NCBI RefSeq assembly: GCF_015690355.1 | Contig: NZ_JADPRT010000021.1 | Coordinates: 87,963 to 151,962, forward strand | Length of the DNA stretch: 64,000 nt | Reading direction: 5' to 3' | Origin: Streptacidiphilus fuscans | GTDB taxonomy: Bacteria; Actinomycetota; Actinomycetes; Streptomycetales; Streptomycetaceae | In this document: positions 41,931-51,347 of the stretch, one piece after another | Layout of the letters: every line of letters begins with the position of its first letter | Position numbering within the stretch: position 1 is the stretch's first letter | Translations under genes and position numbers: made by a program | Notes under the pieces: model-generated | What the model saw: the letters and a program-made list of their open reading frames with translations, nothing else | Told to the model about the DNA's origin: nothing | The model's database searches: none

Positions 41931-42907
41931 CCCGCCTGGTCGGCGCGCACCTGCTCGGCCAGCGTCAGTGCCTCGCGGGCCATCTCCGCCGCAGCGTCGA
42001 CGTCGGTCATCAGCAGCGGCACCGCGCGGCAGGTGATCCCGGCGGCCTCGACCTCGGCCACCGCGTCGGTGTCGGTGGTGTGCACCAGCCAGCCGTCGAC
42101 CAGGCCCGGACCGTAGTGCTTGGCCACGGCCGCGGCCCCGGTCTCGACGCCCACGGCCTCCAGCACCTTGTCGGCCATCCCGCGCACCGGCGCGCCGCCG
42201 ATGATGGGGGAGAGGCCGACGACGGGGGCGTCGGCCGCGACGATCGTCTCGCGCACACCGGGGACCGCGAGGATGGTGCCGATGCTGACCACCGGGTTGG
42301 ACGGCGGGAAGAGGATCACGTCGGCCTCGGCGATGGCCTCCAGCACACCGGGCGCGGGCTTCGCGGTCTCCGCGCCGACGGGCAGGATCGCCTGGGCGGG
42401 GACGGCGGCGTGGAGCTTGACCCAGTACTCCTGGAAGTGCACGGCGCGGCGCTTGCCGTCCTGCTCGGGGTCCTCGATGACGACATGGGTCTCGACGCGG
42501 TCGTCGGACATCGGAAGCAGCCGCACGCCGGGCTTCCAGCGGTCGCAGAGCGCCTCGGTGACGGCGCTGAGCGGATATCCCGCGCCGAGCATCTGGGTCC
42601 GCACGATGTGCGTGGCGAAGTCCCGGTCACCCAGCCCGAACCACTCCGGCCCGACCCCGTACGCGGCGAGCTCCTCCTTGACCGACCAGGTCTCGTCCGC
42701 GCGACCCCAGCCCTGCTCCTCGTGGATGCCGCCGCCGAGCGTGTACATCACGGTGTCCAGGTCGGGGCAGACCTTCAGCCCGAACAGGTGGATGTCGTCG
42801 CCGGTGTTCCCGATGACCGTGATCTGGTCGTTCTCGCCGACCGCCGCCTTGAGTCCGCGCAGAAAGCGCGCTCCGCCGATTCCTCCGGCCAGTACCGTGA
42901 TGCGCAT
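41924..42907 (-). CDS. cofD: 2-phospho-L-lactate transferase CofD (FbiA)
   Basis: A 327-residue enzyme that joins the phospho-lactyl (or phosphoenolpyruvyl) group from its GDP-activated donor to the deazaflavin Fo, forming F420-0 or its dehydro form. Signature blocks: MRITVLAGGIGGARFLRGLKAA, ITVIGNTGDDIHLFGLKVCPDLDTVMYTLGG, GWGRADETWSVKEEL, WFGLGDRDFATHIVRTQML, and the late ILFPPSNPVVSIGTILAVPGVRE. Length is typical. It starts at ATG 42907 and is translationally coupled to fbiB, making a two-gene F420 operon. Confidence 0.96.
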   Translation of the reverse strand: MRITVLAGGIGGARFLRGLKAAVGENDQITVIGNTGDDIHLFGLKVCPDLDTVMYTLGGGIHEEQGWGRADETWSVKEELAAYGVGPEWFGLGDRDFATHIVRTQMLGAGYPLSAVTEALCDRWKPGVRLLPMSDDRVETHVVIEDPEQDGKRRAVHFQEYWVKLHAAVPAQAILPVGAETAKPAPGVLEAIAEADVILFPPSNPVVSIGTILAVPGVRETIVAADAPVVGLSPIIGGAPVRGMADKVLEAVGVETGAAAVAKHYGPGLVDGWLVHTTDTDAVAEVEAAGITCRAVPLLMTDVDAAAEMAREALTLAEQVRADQAGS

Positions 42908-42953
42908 GCCGCCTATCCTCGCAGGCGCGGCAGCGGGGACGGAGCACCAGCCC

Positions 42954-43427
42954 TCACCCGACGAACCGGCGCAGCGCGGCGCGGTGCGCCTGCGGCAGGT
43001 CCTGTTCCTGCGCGAACTCGTGGTCGGCGAAGTCGAACCCGGGCGTCACCACCTCGGCGACCAGCGCGTACCGCGCCCCCTCCGGCACCCGCGACGCCTT
43101 CCACCACCCACCCGGCACCAGCAGGTGCCGCACCTCCCCGTCGCCGAGCGTCTGCACTCGCAGCCGACCGTCCGGGTCGACGGTGTGGTACTCGACGGGG
43201 TCGCCTTCGAGGAAGAAGTGCAGGATGTCGCTGCGGTTCCGGTGCAGCCGCCCGTTCGGCTGACGGTCCGTCATCAGGTAGTAGATCGACGTCGCGCTCG
43301 GCCGCGTCCCGCCCGTGGTCTCGTGAGGCACGGGGCTGGTGTAGACCCGCCGGAACCAGCCCCCTTCCGGGTGCGGCTCCAGTGCGAGGGACTCGATGAG
43401 CTCTTCCGCGCGCATGCTGCCTGCCAT
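42954..43427 (-). CDS. Cupin_5 (DUF985) family protein
   Basis: A 157-residue single cupin domain: ELIESLALEPHPEGGWFRRVYTSP at the start, SIYYLMTDRQPNGRLHRNRSDILHFFLEGDPVEYHTVDPDGR in the middle and LVPGGWWKASRVPEGARYALVAEVVTPGFDFADHEFA at the end, as usual for DUF985. Metal binding through the HxH-like residues is expected, but no reaction is established. ATG 43427 lies one base after the kinase stop; ATG 43415 (MRAEELIE) is an alternative. It is probably the last gene of the two-component operon by position only. Confidence 0.85.
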   Translation of the reverse strand: MAGSMRAEELIESLALEPHPEGGWFRRVYTSPVPHETTGGTRPSATSIYYLMTDRQPNGRLHRNRSDILHFFLEGDPVEYHTVDPDGRLRVQTLGDGEVRHLLVPGGWWKASRVPEGARYALVAEVVTPGFDFADHEFAQEQDLPQAHRAALRRFVG

Positions 43428-43428
43428 G

Positions 43429-44604
43429 TCACTGGCCACCGGTGACCGGTACCGGCATGGCGACGGTCCTCGCGGCGGGCAGGGTGATCTCGAAGCAGCA
43501 GCCGCCGGGCACGTTGCGGACGGAGGCGCGGCCGGAGTGGGCCTCGACGATGCCGCGGACGATGGCGAGGCCGAGGCCCGCGCCCGAGGCGGTGCCGGAG
43601 GGGGTCGAGGTCACCGGCGTGCGGGCGGGAGCGCCGCGCCAGCCGGTCTCGAAGACGCGGGGGAGGTCGGACTCCGCGATGCCGCCGCAGGTGTCGGTGA
43701 CGGACAGGACGACCCGGTCGTCGTCCGCGTGGGCGGCGACCGCGACCGTGCCGTCGGCCGGGGTCGCGCGGATCGCGTTGCCCAGCAGGTTGGCCAGGAC
43801 GCGGGTCATCTCGCGCGGGTCCACGTCGACCGGCACCGCCGCGACGCCGTCGCCGACCAGCTGGACGCCGCGTTCCCGCGCCAACGGGGACGCCCCGGCG
43901 AGCGCCTCGTCGACGAGGTCGTAGGCGGAGACGCGGGAGAGCGTCAACGTCAGCGCGCCGGCCTGGATCCGGGAGAGTTCGAACAGGTCGTCGACCATCC
44001 CGGTGAGCCGGTCGACCTCGGTGCGGATCCTGGAGTGGTACCGCTGCGGATCGTCGGCGACGCCGTCCTCCAGCGCCTCGGCCATCGCGCGCAGACCGGC
44101 CAGTGGGGTGCGCAGGTCGTGCGAGATCCAGGCGATCAGCTCGCGCCGGGACGCCTCCAGCGCGCGCTCGCGCTGCCGCGACTCGGCCAGGCGGGCGTTG
44201 GTCGCGGCCAGTTCGGCGCCCAGCGCGGCCAGTTCGGCGCTGAACGGGCCGACGGGCGCGGTGAACCCCTCGTCGCTGCCGACGGTCCGCGCGGCGCGCT
44301 GCAACTGCGCGCTGCCGAGCGTCACCTGGCGGCCCAGCAGCCAGGTCACCAGTAGCGAGACCAGCGAGGCCATGCACAGCACGACCACGACCACCAGGAA
44401 GTCGTGCCGGGAGAGGAACATCGCCTGCGCGACCGCGATGGTCGCCGCCGTGACCGCCAGCACGGTCACCAGCGCGACGACGAACAGCGACCACGACAGC
44501 GAACGCCGCCGCAGCAGCAGCACGACCGGCCAGCCCAGCAGCCCGGCCACGGCCGCGCCGAGGGCCGCGTAGCCGGCCACCACCAACACGTCACTGCTGT
44601 GCAT
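43429..44604 (-). CDS. Sensor histidine kinase
   Basis: An orthodox kinase of 391 residues. Three hydrophobic segments near the N-terminus (residues about 5-30, 37-60, 68-90) leave almost no extracytoplasmic loop. A HAMP-like linker (GRQVTLGSAQLQRAARTV...) leads to the HisKA helix with H162 (WISHDLRTPLAGLRAMAEAL), then the ATPase domain: N box LLGNAIRATP, G1 VTDTCGGIAESD, G2 GTASGAGLGLAIVRGIVEAH. A membrane-embedded stimulus is likely. It overlaps the upstream regulator gene by 14 bp, so the two are a cognate pair. Confidence 0.93.
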   Translation of the reverse strand: MHSSDVLVVAGYAALGAAVAGLLGWPVVLLLRRRSLSWSLFVVALVTVLAVTAATIAVAQAMFLSRHDFLVVVVVLCMASLVSLLVTWLLGRQVTLGSAQLQRAARTVGSDEGFTAPVGPFSAELAALGAELAATNARLAESRQRERALEASRRELIAWISHDLRTPLAGLRAMAEALEDGVADDPQRYHSRIRTEVDRLTGMVDDLFELSRIQAGALTLTLSRVSAYDLVDEALAGASPLARERGVQLVGDGVAAVPVDVDPREMTRVLANLLGNAIRATPADGTVAVAAHADDDRVVLSVTDTCGGIAESDLPRVFETGWRGAPARTPVTSTPSGTASGAGLGLAIVRGIVEAHSGRASVRNVPGGCCFEITLPAARTVAMPVPVTGGQ

Positions 44605-45388
44605 CGGGCACCACCGTCTCCGCAGCCCGGCCGGGCGCTCCGGCCGGGTCGAAACGGTAGCCGACGCCCCAGACGGTGGTGATCAGCCGTGGTGCGGCGG
44701 GGTCGTCCTCGATCTTCTCGCGCAGCCGGCGGACGTGCACCGTCACTGTGGACAGGTCACCGAAGTCCCAGCCCCAGACCCGGCGCATCAGCTCCTCGCG
44801 TCCGAACGCGGTGCCGGGGTGCGCCAGCAGGAACGCGAGCAGGTCGAACTCGCGCAGGGTGAGTGCCAGTTCGCGGTCGGCGCGCCAGGCGCGGCGGGCG
44901 GCGGGGTCGATCCGCAGGTCGCCCGCGAGCAGCGGGCGGCTGCCGTCGTCGGGCGTCGCCCCGGCGAGCGGACCGCCGGCGCTGCGGCGCAGCACGGACT
45001 GGACCCGCAGCACGAGCTCGCGCGGCGAGAACGGCTTGGTGACGTAGTCGTCCGCGCCGAGCTCCAGCCCCAGGATCCGGTCGTGCTCGTCGCCCTTGGC
45101 GGTCAGCATCACCACCGGTATGCCGCCGGTCGCGGGTTCGGCACGGAGCCTGCGGCAGACCTCCAGGCCGTCGATGCCGGGCAGCATCAGGTCCAGCACG
45201 ATCAGGTCGGGGCCCAGCACGGCGGCCAGCTCCAGCGCGGTCGGGCCGTCCTCGGCGCGGTCGACCAGGTATCCGGCGTGCTGCAGGTACTCGGCGACGA
45301 CCTCGGACACGGTCGGGTCGTCGTCGACGACGAGCACGCGCCGGGCGACGGGGGCGGGCAGGCCGGGGACGTCGGATGGTTCGGTCAC
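44591..45388 (-). CDS. OmpR family response regulator
   Basis: A 265-residue regulator: receiver domain from RVLVVDDDPTVSEVVAEYLQHAGY with phosphorylation site D66 (LIVLDLMLP) and Lys in DYVTKPFSPREL, and a C-terminal winged helix (ELALTLREFDLLAFLLAHPGTAFGREELMRRVWGWDFGDLSTVTVHVRRLREKI). The partner kinase follows with overlapping codons. The start GTG 45388 directly follows GGAAGG, an unusually short spacing, so the true start may be a few codons away. Target genes are not evident. Confidence 0.93.
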   Translation of the reverse strand: MTEPSDVPGLPAPVARRVLVVDDDPTVSEVVAEYLQHAGYLVDRAEDGPTALELAAVLGPDLIVLDLMLPGIDGLEVCRRLRAEPATGGIPVVMLTAKGDEHDRILGLELGADDYVTKPFSPRELVLRVQSVLRRSAGGPLAGATPDDGSRPLLAGDLRIDPAARRAWRADRELALTLREFDLLAFLLAHPGTAFGREELMRRVWGWDFGDLSTVTVHVRRLREKIEDDPAAPRLITTVWGVGYRFDPAGAPGRAAETVVPDAQQ

Positions 45389-45548
45389 CCTTCCACGGTA
45401 GGAGGTCCCGGGCCGAAGATCCCCCGGACGGCGGCAGCGTTCGCGTTCCGTAAGGAGTCGCAGGGAGTCGTAAGGAGTCGCCAGAGACCGGGAAGAGCCG
45501 GGAAGAGAGCGCGGGAGGAGGGGCCGGAGGCGCCGGGAAGCGCCGGGC

Positions 45549-46139
45549 TCAGCCCTGGTACGGGTTCATCTCGGTGAGGCCCGGGAAGTACACGTGCAGG
45601 CTGACGGCCGGCTCCAGGGTGTCGTTCACCACGTGGTGCACGTAGCCGGGCGCGATCACGCGCTGCGAACCGGCGGCCAGGGTCCGCGCGGTGGCGTCGG
45701 CCGGACCGCCGGGAGTGCGCGGGGACCGCTCGGTCAGCTCGCCCTGAAGCACCGTCATCACCGCGGAGGAGCGGCCGTGGTCGTGGGCGCCGCTGCCCTG
45801 GCCGGGGAGCCAGCTCAGCAGCCAGACCTCGTAGCCGGGCCCGGTCGAGAGCCGCGCGTACCAGCGCGTCAGCGCGTCGTAGCGGACCAGCGGCTCCCAG
45901 CGCTCACGGTCCGCGGCGACCTTGCGGGCGAGGGCGGCGAAGTCGCCGACGGTGGTCGGGTGGGTCAGCGGCGCGGGCGCCAGATGCGGCCAGGCCAGCG
46001 GGTCCCCGGCGATGCTCACGTCGCTCAGCCCGTCCGGGAAGGCGGGCCGCAGCACGGCGGCGGTCCCCGCCGAGACCCCGGCGGAGGCCTGACGGGAGGA
46101 ACGTGTGGAAAGCGTGGAGGAAGAGACGGAAGACGTCAC
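45549..46139 (-). CDS. Cysteine dioxygenase type I
   Basis: A 196-residue cupin enzyme that oxidises L-cysteine (or a related thiol) to the sulfinic acid with a mononuclear iron. Iron ligands H119 and H121 are in QGSGAHDHGRSSAVMTVLQGELTE and the third in APGYVHHVVNDTLEPAVSLHVYFPGL. The N-terminal 45 residues are Ser-rich and poorly conserved. The GTG start at 46139 has AAGGA about ten bases upstream. It is monocistronic and divergent from whiB across a 520-bp gap. A 3-mercaptopropionate dioxygenase cannot be excluded. Confidence 0.87.
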   Translation of the reverse strand: MTSSVSSSTLSTRSSRQASAGVSAGTAAVLRPAFPDGLSDVSIAGDPLAWPHLAPAPLTHPTTVGDFAALARKVAADRERWEPLVRYDALTRWYARLSTGPGYEVWLLSWLPGQGSGAHDHGRSSAVMTVLQGELTERSPRTPGGPADATARTLAAGSQRVIAPGYVHHVVNDTLEPAVSLHVYFPGLTEMNPYQG

Positions 46140-46659
46140 GGCTGTGGTGTCCTTCGAAGGCTGTAGCGGCTGGGGGAGAGAGTCGGGCCCTAGCTACAGC
46201 GACAACACAGCGCACTCGCGGCACGGCGAAGCGAGCCGTGGAGACGGCTCGACGCGGCGCGGTGCTCAGACATGGTGCAAGGAGACCTTGTCAAGACCGC
46301 CTCTGTCAACTCGCCTGCCGGGGCGTGTCGCGAGGTTCAACCTGGGGCGGATGGGGCTGGATCACCCGATTGACGGATTGGGGTTCCCTTGGGTTTGGAG
46401 TGACATAAGGGCGGGAACGCCGCCCTCGACGCTCCCCATCAGGCCTTGTGTGATCCAGTGCCTGGTATTCCGGTTTGTCCGGATTTGCACACTTATGGTG
46501 ATCGCTTGGTTCCGGGGAGTGAATCCTTGGCCCAATACCAGACCACAGCTTGACGGCGGCGAAAGAACGCACATGTAATTTCACCCGTGTCCAAGCGTCA
46601 CATCAGACGACGGACGCATCACGGGGATGCACGAAGCACGAGGGGTAGGAGGCGCGCGG
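46140..46659. other. Long divergent intergenic region between cysteine dioxygenase and whiB
   Basis: 520 bp with no supported gene. It has a hairpin CGAGCCGT-GGAG-ACGGCTCG (46232-46251) and its right part (46380-46600) is clearly less GC-rich than the rest of the window, as expected for a developmentally controlled whiB promoter region. I see no confident -35/-10 pair and no tRNA. Confidence 0.5.
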
Positions 46660-46932
46660 ATGAGCGAGCTCTTTGATCTGTTGGTCGTCGGCGACGAGCA
46701 AGTGGGCGAGGAGGAGCTCGGCTGGCAGGAGCGCGCGCTGTGTGCTCAGACGGATCCCGAGTCCTTCTTCCCGGAGAAGGGCGGATCCACGCGCGAGGCC
46801 AAGAAGGTCTGCCTGGCGTGCGAGGTGCGCAACGAGTGCCTGGAGTACGCGCTCGCCAACGACGAGCGGTTCGGCATCTGGGGCGGTCTCTCCGAGCGTG
46901 AGCGCCGCCGCCTGAAGAAGGCCGTGGTCTGA
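46660..46932 (+). CDS. whiB: Sporulation transcription factor WhiB
   Basis: A 90-residue Wbl protein nearly identical in its core to streptomycete WhiB, which with WhiA triggers septation of aerial hyphae. The four iron-sulfur cysteines are C28, C51, C54 and C60 (ALCAQTDPESFFPEKGGSTREAKKVCLACEVRNECLEYAL); the turn GIWGG (72-76) and the basic end ERRRLKK bind sigma factor region 4 and DNA. The start ATG 46660 has GGAGG seven bases upstream. The N-terminal 20 residues are acidic and variable. It is monocistronic. Confidence 0.97.
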   Translation: MSELFDLLVVGDEQVGEEELGWQERALCAQTDPESFFPEKGGSTREAKKVCLACEVRNECLEYALANDERFGIWGGLSERERRRLKKAVV

Positions 46933-46952
46933 CCCGGTTTCAACAAGAGGTG

Positions 46953-47040
46953 CCCGATTCCTCCGCATATCGCACGTCAGCTCGAAGCATGACGGTGCGT
47001 GCGGGCGGTGCTGCTGAGGCGGTGTCACCCGGGAATCGGG
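46953..47040 (+). other. Structured RNA-like segment downstream of whiB
   Basis: CCCGATTCC (46953-46961) and GGAATCGGG (47032-47040) form 9-bp arms around a 70-nt interior that itself has pairing arms (CGCACGTCA with TGACGGTGCG). It begins 20 bp after whiB. It could be a terminator-like fold, a processed 3' RNA, or chance. The rest of the gap to 47270 shows a GTACA-CC-TGTAC palindrome (47059-47070) and a TAGTGT hexamer (47187-47192) that may be the -10 of the next gene. Confidence 0.35.
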
Positions 47041-47270
47041 CGGGGGAGCGCGGAACGCGTACACCTGTACACGTACCGCAGCATCGGGGGATGACATCGC
47101 AGTTCACGCGCAGCTGAGTCGCAGGTGAGCCGCGGCTGACAGGGTCCAGTGCCCGACAGCCCGCACCGCACCCCACAGCAACCCGTTAGTGTGGTCCGCC
47201 AGCGGAGCGCCTGACGCGCGCCCGCGTCGTGCCATCAGCGAAGCGAAGCGAACCGGGGTCCGCACAAGCG

Positions 47271-50200
47271 ATGTCTGCCTATTCCCACCAGGCCGTGGGG
47301 CAACCGGGCGCCGGGCGTGCCCCGGCCTACCCGCGCCACCTGGTCACCGCCGTGCTCGTCGCCCATGACGGCGCACGCTGGCTGCCGCGGGCGCTGCGCG
47401 GTCTGTTGGAGCAGGACCGCCCGGTGCAGCGGATCATCGCCGCCGACACCGGCTCCACCGACGCCACACCACGCCTGCTCGCCGAGGCCCTCGGCTCCGA
47501 CGCCGTCCTCCAGTACGGCCGCCGCACCGGCTTCGGCACCGCCGTCAACGAGACCGTGCGCGGGCTGTCGCCGCTGTACGCGGAGCACCTGCCGTACTCC
47601 ATCGAGCACGGCTACGACCCGCTCGACCCGGACGAGGTCGGCCACGACCAGTTCGGCGACCCGCTCGGCCACCACGACGAGCTCGCCGACGAGCAGATGC
47701 GCGGCGCCGGCCGCACCGAGCCGGTCGAGTGGATCTGGCTGCTCCACGACGACTGCGAGCCGCACCCGGACGCGCTGCGCAAGCTGCTCCAGGTCGCCGA
47801 CACCACGCCGACCGCCGCCGTCATCGGCCCCAAGCTGCGCTCCTGGTACGACCGGCGCCAACTGCTGGAGGTCGGCGTCTCCATCGCCCGCTCCGGGCGC
47901 CGCTGGACCGGCCTGGACCGGCGCGAGCAGGACCAGGGCCAGCGCGACCAGGTCCGTCCGGTCCTCGCCGTCTCCACCGCGGGCATGCTGATCCGCCGTG
48001 ACGTCTTCGAGCAGATCGGCGGCTTCGACAAGCAGCTGCCGCTGATGCGTGACGACGTGGACCTGTGCTGGCGCGTCGCCGCCGCCGGGCATCGCACCGT
48101 CGTCGCACCCGACGCCATACTCCGCCACGCGGAGGCGGCCAGCCGCGAGCGCCGTCCCATCGACTGCGCCAAGCCGGACCGCCCGCACCGCATCGACAAG
48201 GCCGGCGCGGTGTACACGCTGCTGGCCAACTCCAGCGCGGTGCTGATGCCGTATCTGCTGCTGCGGATCACCCTCAGCACGCTGGTCCGCGCCCTCGGCT
48301 ACACCCTGGGCAAGACCCCGGGCCTCGCCGTCGACGAGATCGCCGGGCTCAGCCACGTGATGCTGCGCTTCGGCTCGCTGCTCACCGGACGCGCCCGCAG
48401 GCGGCGCACCCGGGCCGCGGACGCGCTGGACGACGGCACCCTCTTCCCGGCCCTCGGCGCCACCTCGCGCGCCGCGATCGAGAACCTGATCGCCGAGTTC
48501 GGCGGCAACCGCGCCAACGAGGCCTACTCCAGCCGTCACGGCGCGGTCGAGTCCGGCCCGATCGACGACGACAACGACATCCTCGAGATCGAGCAGTTCG
48601 CCACGGTCAAGCGGATCGCCCGCAAGCCCGCGCCGGTGCTCTTCGCCGGGCTGCTGGTGCTGTCCCTGATCGCCTGCCGCAACCTGCTCGGCACCGGCGC
48701 CCTCTACGGTGGCTCGCTGCTGCCGACCCCGGGCGGCGCGACCGACCTGTGGCAGCAGTTCGCGTCCAGCTGGCAGGCCGACGGCGTCGGCACGGCCGGC
48801 AGCGCGCCGCCCTACCTGGGCGTGCTGGCCGCGCTCTCCAGCATCACCTTCGGCAACCCCGGTCTGGCCATGACCGTGATCCTGCTGCTCTCGGTGCCGC
48901 TGGCGGGCGTCTCCGCCTACCTGGTCTCCCGCCCGCTGATCGACTCCCGCCTGGTCCGGGCCTGGGCCAGCGCGGGGTACGCACTGCTTCCCGCCGCGAC
49001 CGGCGCGATCGCGCAGGGCCGGATCGGCACCGCCATGCTCGCCGTGCTGCTGCCGCCGCTGGCCCGCGCCGCGGCGATCGCCGTCGGCCTCGGCATCCGC
49101 CGGGAGACCGCGGCGCGCGGCGGTCGGCCCGGCTGGCGCAGCGCCTGGGTCGCCGCGTTCACGCTGACCCTCGGCACCGCCTTCGTGCCGCTGGCCTGGC
49201 TGCTCGGCCTGCTGTTGGCGGGCGGCGCGCTGCTGGCCGCGTTCCTGCGCGGCGGGGCCTTCGGGCAGGGCACGGACGCCCTGCGCCGCCTCGGCCCGCG
49301 CGTGGTCGCCATCGTCGGAACTCCGCTGCTGGTGCTGGCGCCCTGGTCGCTCTCGCTCTTCCTCCACCCCAGCCGGTTCCTGCTGGAGGCGGGCATCCCC
49401 GGCCTGGTCGGCACCCCGGCCACGCCGGTCGACCTGCTGACGCTCGACCCGGGCGGCAGTGGCACGGTCCCCGGGCTGCTGATCGTCGGCGTCGTGCTCG
49501 CCGCGCTGGCCGCCCTGCTGCGCGCAGACCGCCGTCGTGCGGTCGTCGCGGCCTGGGGCGCGGCGGCCGTCGGCATGCTCGGCACCGCCCTCGCCGGAAC
49601 GGTCTCGGTCGTGCCCGGCCCCGGGCAGACGGCGGTCCAGGCCTGGGCCGGTCCGACCACGCTGATCACCGGCATCGCACTGCTGGCCGCCGCCGCCATC
49701 GGCGCCGACCACGCCCGTGAGCGCGTCGCCGCGATCAACTTCGGCTGGCGTCAGCCGGTCGCCGCCCTGGTTGTCGTCGCCGCGGCCCTCGCGCCCGTCG
49801 CGGCCGCCGGCTGGTGGGTGCTGCGCGGCGCCGACGGACCGCTGCAGCGCGGCAGCGGCGGACTCGTCCCCGCGTTCATCGTGCAGGAGGCCCAGAGCTC
49901 GGACCAGAGCCGCACCCTGGTGATCCGCATGGGCGACCAGGGCCAGGTCGCCTCCTACGCGCTGGTGCGCGGCGCGGGCCCGACCGTCGGCAGCACCGAG
50001 GTCGCCGACGCGGCCGGTACCTCCGCGGCCACGACCGCCCTGGACCAGCTGGTCGGCGGCCTCGTCGCCGGCTCCGGCGGCAACGAGGTCACCGGGCTGA
50101 CCGACTTCGCGGTCCAGTACATCGAGGTGCTCGCCCCGGTCTCCGGCACGCTGAGCGGCACCCTGGACGCGACGCCCGGTCTGGCCCGGGTCAACCAGCA

Positions 50201-51344
50201 GCAGCAGGCGAGCCTGTGGCGCGTCCAGGAGACCACCTCGCGGGTGGTGATCCGCAGTCAGGGCAGCCCGGACGTCACGGTCTCGACCGGTCCCGTCGAC
50301 GTGGACACCACCATCCCGGCCGGTCCGCAGGGACGGGTCCTGCGGCTCGCCGACAGCGCCGACTCCGGCTGGCACGCGAGCCTCGACGGGCAGGCGCTCA
50401 CCCCGCAGACCGTCGACGGCTGGGCCCAGGGCTTCGCGCTGCCGGCCTCCGGCGGGCAGCTGTCCGTCAGCTACAGCGAGAACCCGATCCACCTCGCCTG
50501 GGTCGTCGCGCAGTGCGTGCTCGCCCTGGCGCTGGTCGTGCTCGCCCTTCCCGGCCGCCGCCGCGCCGTCGACGACGACGGCGTCGAGGAGGGCGACGAC
50601 CCGCTCGCGCCCTCCGGTGTCGGCCTCGGCGCGTCCGCGGCCACGGCCGGCCCGGGTGCGTCGGGGGAGCAGCCGGTCGTCCCCGGCTCCCGCCGGGCCC
50701 GCCGCCTGGCGGCAGCCGCCGAGGGCCAGGAGGCCCCGGGCTCCCCGGAAGCCGCGGACGCCACCTCGGGCACGGACGAGTCGGCCGCCCAGCAGGACGT
50801 CTTCGCCGGCGTCGGCGGCGCGGGTGTGGCCTCCGGCGGGCAGCCCGACGGGTACGAGCAGGGCTACCCGCAGCAGGGCGGCGGCTACCAGGACCCGTCC
50901 TACGAGGGCGGCTACCAGGAGCAGCAGCCGTACTACGGCGACCCGTCCGCCCAGCCTCACCCGGGCTACGGCTACGAACAGCAGGGCTACGACCAGCAGC
51001 CCGGATACGAGCAGCAGCCGTCGGGGTACGAGCAGCCCGGTTACGAGCAGGCGGGCTACGGCACGCAGGGCTACGCCCCCGGGCAGGGCCACCAGGGCTA
51101 CGAGCAACCGGGCTTCGAGCAGCCAGGTTTCGACCAGCAGGGCTACTACCCGCAGGGCGCGCCTGGCGGACCCGACGGTCAGGGTGTTCCGGACCAGTCC
51201 TACGGTTGGCACGACGCGGGCGCCGCGCAGGGTCAGTTCGGCTCGCTCCAGCCCGACGACCCGTGGCTGAACGGCGACGGGGGAACCGGTGGACCGAGCG
51301 GCTCCAGCGGACAGCACGGCCACGGCCAGGACCAGGGGAACTGA
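47271..51344 (+). CDS. Giant membrane glycosyltransferase family 2 protein with disordered Gln/Tyr-rich tail
   Basis: About 1357 residues. The N-terminal GT-A domain (VTAVLVAHDGARWLPRALRGLLEQDRPVQRIIAADTGSTDATPRLL; WIWLLHDDCEPHPDALRKLL; MRDDVDLCWRVAAAGHRTVVAPDAILRH) is followed by many membrane helices between residues about 460 and 880, an extracytoplasmic beta-rich part, a last helix near residue 1080 and about 260 disordered residues. The tail has YEQQ/GYEQ-type repeats rich in Gln, Tyr, Gly and Pro. Related actinobacterial proteins lie beside DUF5719 genes and whiB and may build a cell-wall glycan. ATG 47271 is preferred over GTG 47229. It is four bases before the DUF5719 gene. Confidence 0.88.
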   Translation: MSAYSHQAVGQPGAGRAPAYPRHLVTAVLVAHDGARWLPRALRGLLEQDRPVQRIIAADTGSTDATPRLLAEALGSDAVLQYGRRTGFGTAVNETVRGLSPLYAEHLPYSIEHGYDPLDPDEVGHDQFGDPLGHHDELADEQMRGAGRTEPVEWIWLLHDDCEPHPDALRKLLQVADTTPTAAVIGPKLRSWYDRRQLLEVGVSIARSGRRWTGLDRREQDQGQRDQVRPVLAVSTAGMLIRRDVFEQIGGFDKQLPLMRDDVDLCWRVAAAGHRTVVAPDAILRHAEAASRERRPIDCAKPDRPHRIDKAGAVYTLLANSSAVLMPYLLLRITLSTLVRALGYTLGKTPGLAVDEIAGLSHVMLRFGSLLTGRARRRRTRAADALDDGTLFPALGATSRAAIENLIAEFGGNRANEAYSSRHGAVESGPIDDDNDILEIEQFATVKRIARKPAPVLFAGLLVLSLIACRNLLGTGALYGGSLLPTPGGATDLWQQFASSWQADGVGTAGSAPPYLGVLAALSSITFGNPGLAMTVILLLSVPLAGVSAYLVSRPLIDSRLVRAWASAGYALLPAATGAIAQGRIGTAMLAVLLPPLARAAAIAVGLGIRRETAARGGRPGWRSAWVAAFTLTLGTAFVPLAWLLGLLLAGGALLAAFLRGGAFGQGTDALRRLGPRVVAIVGTPLLVLAPWSLSLFLHPSRFLLEAGIPGLVGTPATPVDLLTLDPGGSGTVPGLLIVGVVLAALAALLRADRRRAVVAAWGAAAVGMLGTALAGTVSVVPGPGQTAVQAWAGPTTLITGIALLAAAAIGADHARERVAAINFGWRQPVAALVVVAAALAPVAAAGWWVLRGADGPLQRGSGGLVPAFIVQEAQSSDQSRTLVIRMGDQGQVASYALVRGAGPTVGSTEVADAAGTSAATTALDQLVGGLVAGSGGNEVTGLTDFAVQYIEVLAPVSGTLSGTLDATPGLARVNQQQQASLWRVQETTSRVVIRSQGSPDVTVSTGPVDVDTTIPAGPQGRVLRLADSADSGWHASLDGQALTPQTVDGWAQGFALPASGGQLSVSYSENPIHLAWVVAQCVLALALVVLALPGRRRAVDDDGVEEGDDPLAPSGVGLGASAATAGPGASGEQPVVPGSRRARRLAAAAEGQEAPGSPEAADATSGTDESAAQQDVFAGVGGAGVASGGQPDGYEQGYPQQGGGYQDPSYEGGYQEQQPYYGDPSAQPHPGYGYEQQGYDQQPGYEQQPSGYEQPGYEQAGYGTQGYAPGQGHQGYEQPGFEQPGFDQQGYYPQGAPGGPDGQGVPDQSYGWHDAGAAQGQFGSLQPDDPWLNGDGGTGGPSGSSGQHGHGQDQGN

Positions 51345-51347
51345 CAG

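Noticed and set aside
46140..46300. tRNA or leader-peptide gene upstream of cysteine dioxygenase
   Set aside because: A GC hairpin exists, but there is no cloverleaf and no convincing Cys-rich short ORF with a ribosome binding site.
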